Below the pieces are notes generated by a model. It saw nothing but the letters and a program-made list of their open reading frames with translations. It did not search any database and was not told the DNA's origin. A DNA stretch of 64,000 nucleotides from the NCBI GenBank assembly GCA_905234235.1, contig CAJOHN010000004.1, positions 20,027 through 84,026 on the forward strand, written 5' to 3'. This document shows positions 62,301 through 64,000 of this stretch, in pieces. This DNA comes from an uncultured Selenomonadaceae bacterium (lineage in GTDB: Bacteria; Bacillota; Negativicutes; Selenomonadales; Selenomonadaceae). Position 1 is the stretch's first letter, and each line of letters begins with the position of its first letter. The position numbers and the translations under genes are program-made.

Positions 62301-64000
62301 TAATGTTCTTAGACGCCTTAAATTCTTCGCTTGCGTCGTAAGCAGAAGTTATCGTGACGGCTTTATCTTGGGTATTGGTGAGGACGCCCGCCGACGCCGT
62401 ATAATCAACGCCGTTTGCCGTGACATCAACAGTATCATTAGCCGCGCCCGCAACTGTAAGTTTTTGCTTACCCGCCGCGATAACGAGGTCGTCGCCGCTA
62501 ATTGAGGCGTTTGTAAGAGCCGCATTGGTAGTAAGTTTATCGGTGTAGTAATTGCCGTTAGCCTTATCAGTGACGTTGAAGTAATCTTCGGGGGCTTCGG
62601 TTACGTAAGAGGTAGCGTCGCCTTCGATAACTTTAATGTTAATGCCGTATTCCGCATAAGCCTTTGCGAACTTGGCATCACTTTCAACGAAGTAAGACTT
62701 GCCGTCGGAGCCGGTAGTTGCAACGTAACCTTCGGGAGCTCCGCCTGCTGTCGCGAAGTAGTAGGAGGCTTTTTCAGCCGCGCCCTTGTTAGCGTTGATA
62801 ACTTCCGTCAAGCCGTCGAGTGCCAACGTATAGCCCTTAGTCGTGACGGAGATCTTCGCGCCGTTCGTACCGAGAGCTTTCTTAGCGAGCGTGATAACAT
62901 TGTCGTCGTCGATAGTGATTTGGCTTGCCTTCGCCTTATCGGAGAGTCCCGTGAATTTAATCGTAGTAACGTCTTTAGAGAGGTAGGAAATCTTGTTGTC
63001 AGCAACTTTGTAACCGGCAACAGTGACGCCCGCCGTCGTGTAAGTTGTTTTATCTTCGCTGAGTGACGCTTTCTTGGTCTCGACCGCTATAGGCAAGCCG
63101 TCAACGAGAGCCAACGTATAATCGCCCTCGACACTTACCTCTGTGCCATCCGTCGGTATTGCTTTCTTACCTATCTTAATCGTGTCGCCGTCAATTGTGA
63201 AGCTTGCCGCTACCGCAGTATCTGCCAAACCGTTGAACTTAATTTCCGTTACATCTTTATCGAAGTAGGAAATCTTGTTGTCAACGACTTTGTAGCCAGC
63301 TGTCGTGACGCCCGCCGTCGTGTACAAACCATTATCGAGAGTTGCTTTCTTAGTCTCAACAGCCGCAGTTACGTTATCGCCTAATGCCAGCTTGTAATCG
63401 CCTTCGACACTAACCGCAGAGCCGTCCGTCGGGAGCACTTCTGCGCTGAGTGTGATAGTATCGCTCGCAACGTTGATGTTACTGGTCGAAGTAATACCTT
63501 CAATTGTGAATAAATCCGTTGACACAGCCGCTTCTGCCGTGCGAACGTAAGATTTGCCGTCTTCTGATTTTGTCCAATACTCGCCCGTCGTAGCAGTCTG
63601 CGTGTACGTTGCTTTGTTATCGACAATATCGCTCCATGACGTTGTAACTGTTGCTTCCGGAGCTCCAATTTGAACGTCACTAATTTCAAGTGTGTAGCCG
63701 TCACCCGTCAATTCAACCTTTTCGGCACCGTCTGCCAAATTAGTCGCATCAATCGTTACTTTGCCATTTTCAACTTTGATTCCGTCCGTTGATTTTATGC
63801 CCGTCACTGTTACTGCAGGTGTTGCCGCCGTTACTTGCGCGACTTTGCCGTCGGTAATCGTCCAGCCTGCTGTCGTGTAACCGTCTGCCGCGTAGTAACT
63901 CGTGCCGTCCCAACCTTTGCTTACTGCATTACTCGGTGCAAGGTCACTTCCCAACTCGACTTTGTAATCGTTCGTAGCCGAAATCGTCGCGCCTGCCGTT
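59323..64000 (-). CDS. Giant RTX repeat protein, N-terminus beyond the window
   Basis: At least 1559 codons, open to the right edge. The N-terminal half shown has repeats of about 85 residues (TTAGYKVVDNKISYFDKDVT EIKF, then TIDGDTIKIGKKAIPTDGTE V and YTLALVDGLPIAVETKKA). RTX calcium-binding nonapeptide arrays follow (GGKGADTLTGGKGADTLSGG type, near 62.2 kb; GNAGNDTLVGNAGNDTLNGG near 61.6 kb), each ending with FVYSAGNDTITDY-type strands. It ends in SYFDRYKK. Such proteins are exported by type I systems and form adhesins or surface layers. No octamer copies occur in the gene. Confidence 0.88.
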   Translation of the reverse strand, partial: TAGATISATNDYKVELGSDLAPSNAVSKGWDGTSYYAADGYTTAGWTITDGKVAQVTAATPAVTVTGIKSTDGIKVENGKVTIDATNLADGAEKVELTGDGYTLEISDVQIGAPEATVTTSWSDIVDNKATYTQTATTGEYWTKSEDGKSYVRTAEAAVSTDLFTIEGITSTSNINVASDTITLSAEVLPTDGSAVSVEGDYKLALGDNVTAAVETKKATLDNGLYTTAGVTTAGYKVVDNKISYFDKDVTEIKFNGLADTAVAASFTIDGDTIKIGKKAIPTDGTEVSVEGDYTLALVDGLPIAVETKKASLSEDKTTYTTAGVTVAGYKVADNKISYLSKDVTTIKFTGLSDKAKASQITIDDDNVITLAKKALGTNGAKISVTTKGYTLALDGLTEVINANKGAAEKASYYFATAGGAPEGYVATTGSDGKSYFVESDAKFAKAYAEYGINIKVIEGDATSYVTEAPEDYFNVTDKANGNYYTDKLTTNAALTNASISGDDLVIAAGKQKLTVAGAANDTVDVTANGVDYTASAGVLTNTQDKAVTITSAYDASEEFKASKNIKTISATSKVKDALTIDGSKTSGVEISGGKGADTLTGGKGADTLSGGNGNDSLKGGKGADTLDGGKGDDILTGGKGNDLFVYSAGNDTITDYTAGKDKISLDSAYTGFTFDNDDVILSFDAGSLTIKDAKGKKIYFADGTSQIFKNDPVVNGDTAILPETYDKDSYDVSENDVKNANAATTTTNISLIGDEEDNSLIGGAGDNLLTGNAGNDTLVGNAGNDTLNGGEGDDLLNGGEGSDTFVYSGGKDTIDNFNVAEDLIENTSGFTVAKELTVDDGYTLTFDDDNTLTISTLTGGETFDIKTGNQTHTYSKEYVTDNDASVTLYAGAASYKAADNIVSIDGSAAQAIEITGNANDNAITLGAEGGKVDGGKGKDTVIAGAGSDTIVISEGGDVIRNFDADNDKLSLGKFSASKITEAKYRAAATTFTVGSTTVQIDTLAKDAKVSFEEGGAMTSSGVISSQGKYSLFSTASGTYTGDDTIKVIDASAATKRVTLEAGTSGGTLTGGSGKDTFIYNGGKVVINNFEADEAINTGEYTILRDVNVSSSNVTLTVSNGEEEGTIELAGAKDKNIKLNNKDALFSVSGRIYNDTKNPTAVTLTSSSGSYNATTDPLGSAIETIDASASSRTIEITGNKRNNVIIGSDGGSTLDGKSGNTNTLKGGAGADTFIHNGGNNNVTEIKDYNLADGDRVSISAIASKRNIASTVANTKLSQGLIDGTLTVELADGSVMRINSTQFSSENSPTKQAAVNVVFSGQTNEITFGNDAIYSADSVTLMSAFNNKFDATTKFADTTSVAINASHVESKGSTLKLIGTDGADTILSGGGEKGSTTLQGGKGNDSLKGVEGIKDTFVYEAGDGNDVIVDFTSGEDTLQLKTKRSLESVSTIRGGLEFNMTDGGKVKIDGFSDKVFIKSDNKLYWFDDADGDGTSEWVTAKDSTTKAALKSIMKSGDYAVLDLEYANWSTTMSEAVTFGDRKGVYTSPKTASYFDRYKK

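Overview
The window looks like chromosome from an anaerobic, flagellated Negativicutes bacterium, most likely Selenomonas-like. I infer this from mid-range GC, frequent TTG and GTG starts with strong GGAGG ribosome binding sites, a stationary-phase-type sigma factor, the UPF0210 and ACT-UPF0237 gene pair, L-lactate permease, cobalamin genes, the futalosine-route gene mqnA, flagellar fliK and flgD, and RTX-repeat proteins. No rRNA, tRNA or CRISPR array was seen.

Positions 1 to about 25.4 kb hold a prophage with every gene on the minus strand, transcribed from high to low coordinates. It starts with a replication initiator and a DnaC-type loader (25.4-24.0 kb), then small regulators including an XRE protein. 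A strong promoter and a structured leader follow, then a lambda-type head module (Nu1, GpA terminase, gpW-like, portal, ClpP-type protease, a small protein in the decoration slot, gpE-type capsid). A P2-type contractile tail module follows: connectors, sheath, tube, frameshifted chaperone, tape measure, X, D, V, U, W, J, I and H-like fibre. Then come a duplicated glycine-rich fibre, four small DUF1659/DUF2922-like proteins and a long protein cut by the left edge. The terminase large subunit carries a one-base frameshift, so the prophage may be defective. No integrase is in the window.

From 25.4 to 27.4 kb is a gene graveyard: broken fragments of at least two genes, bounded by a near-perfect 20-bp direct repeat. 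Host genes begin at 27.4 kb: a DeoR regulator, nth, the UPF0210 and ACT genes split by a phage-type ORF6N gene, a sigma-H-like factor, cobU-GNAT-cobQ, a degenerate FtsZ paralogue, a PPP phosphatase, rfbD, grpE-dnaK-dnaJ, lysA, and flagellar fliK and flgD. fliK carries about 47 tandem 13-residue repeats. These are followed by pduO-type adenosyltransferase, lctP, a flavoprotein, an RluB-type synthase, a membrane phosphoesterase, folD, a small RTX protein, a YjiH membrane protein, an aldehyde dehydrogenase, guaA-mqnA, and a very large RTX protein cut by the right edge.

The most striking genome-wide signal is an iterated octamer, CTGCGCGG (either strand). I counted about 74 copies by eye, where about two are expected by chance. 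It is equally dense in prophage and host genes, nearly always preceded by a base other than G, and absent from the repeat-rich surface, fibre and FliK repeat genes.
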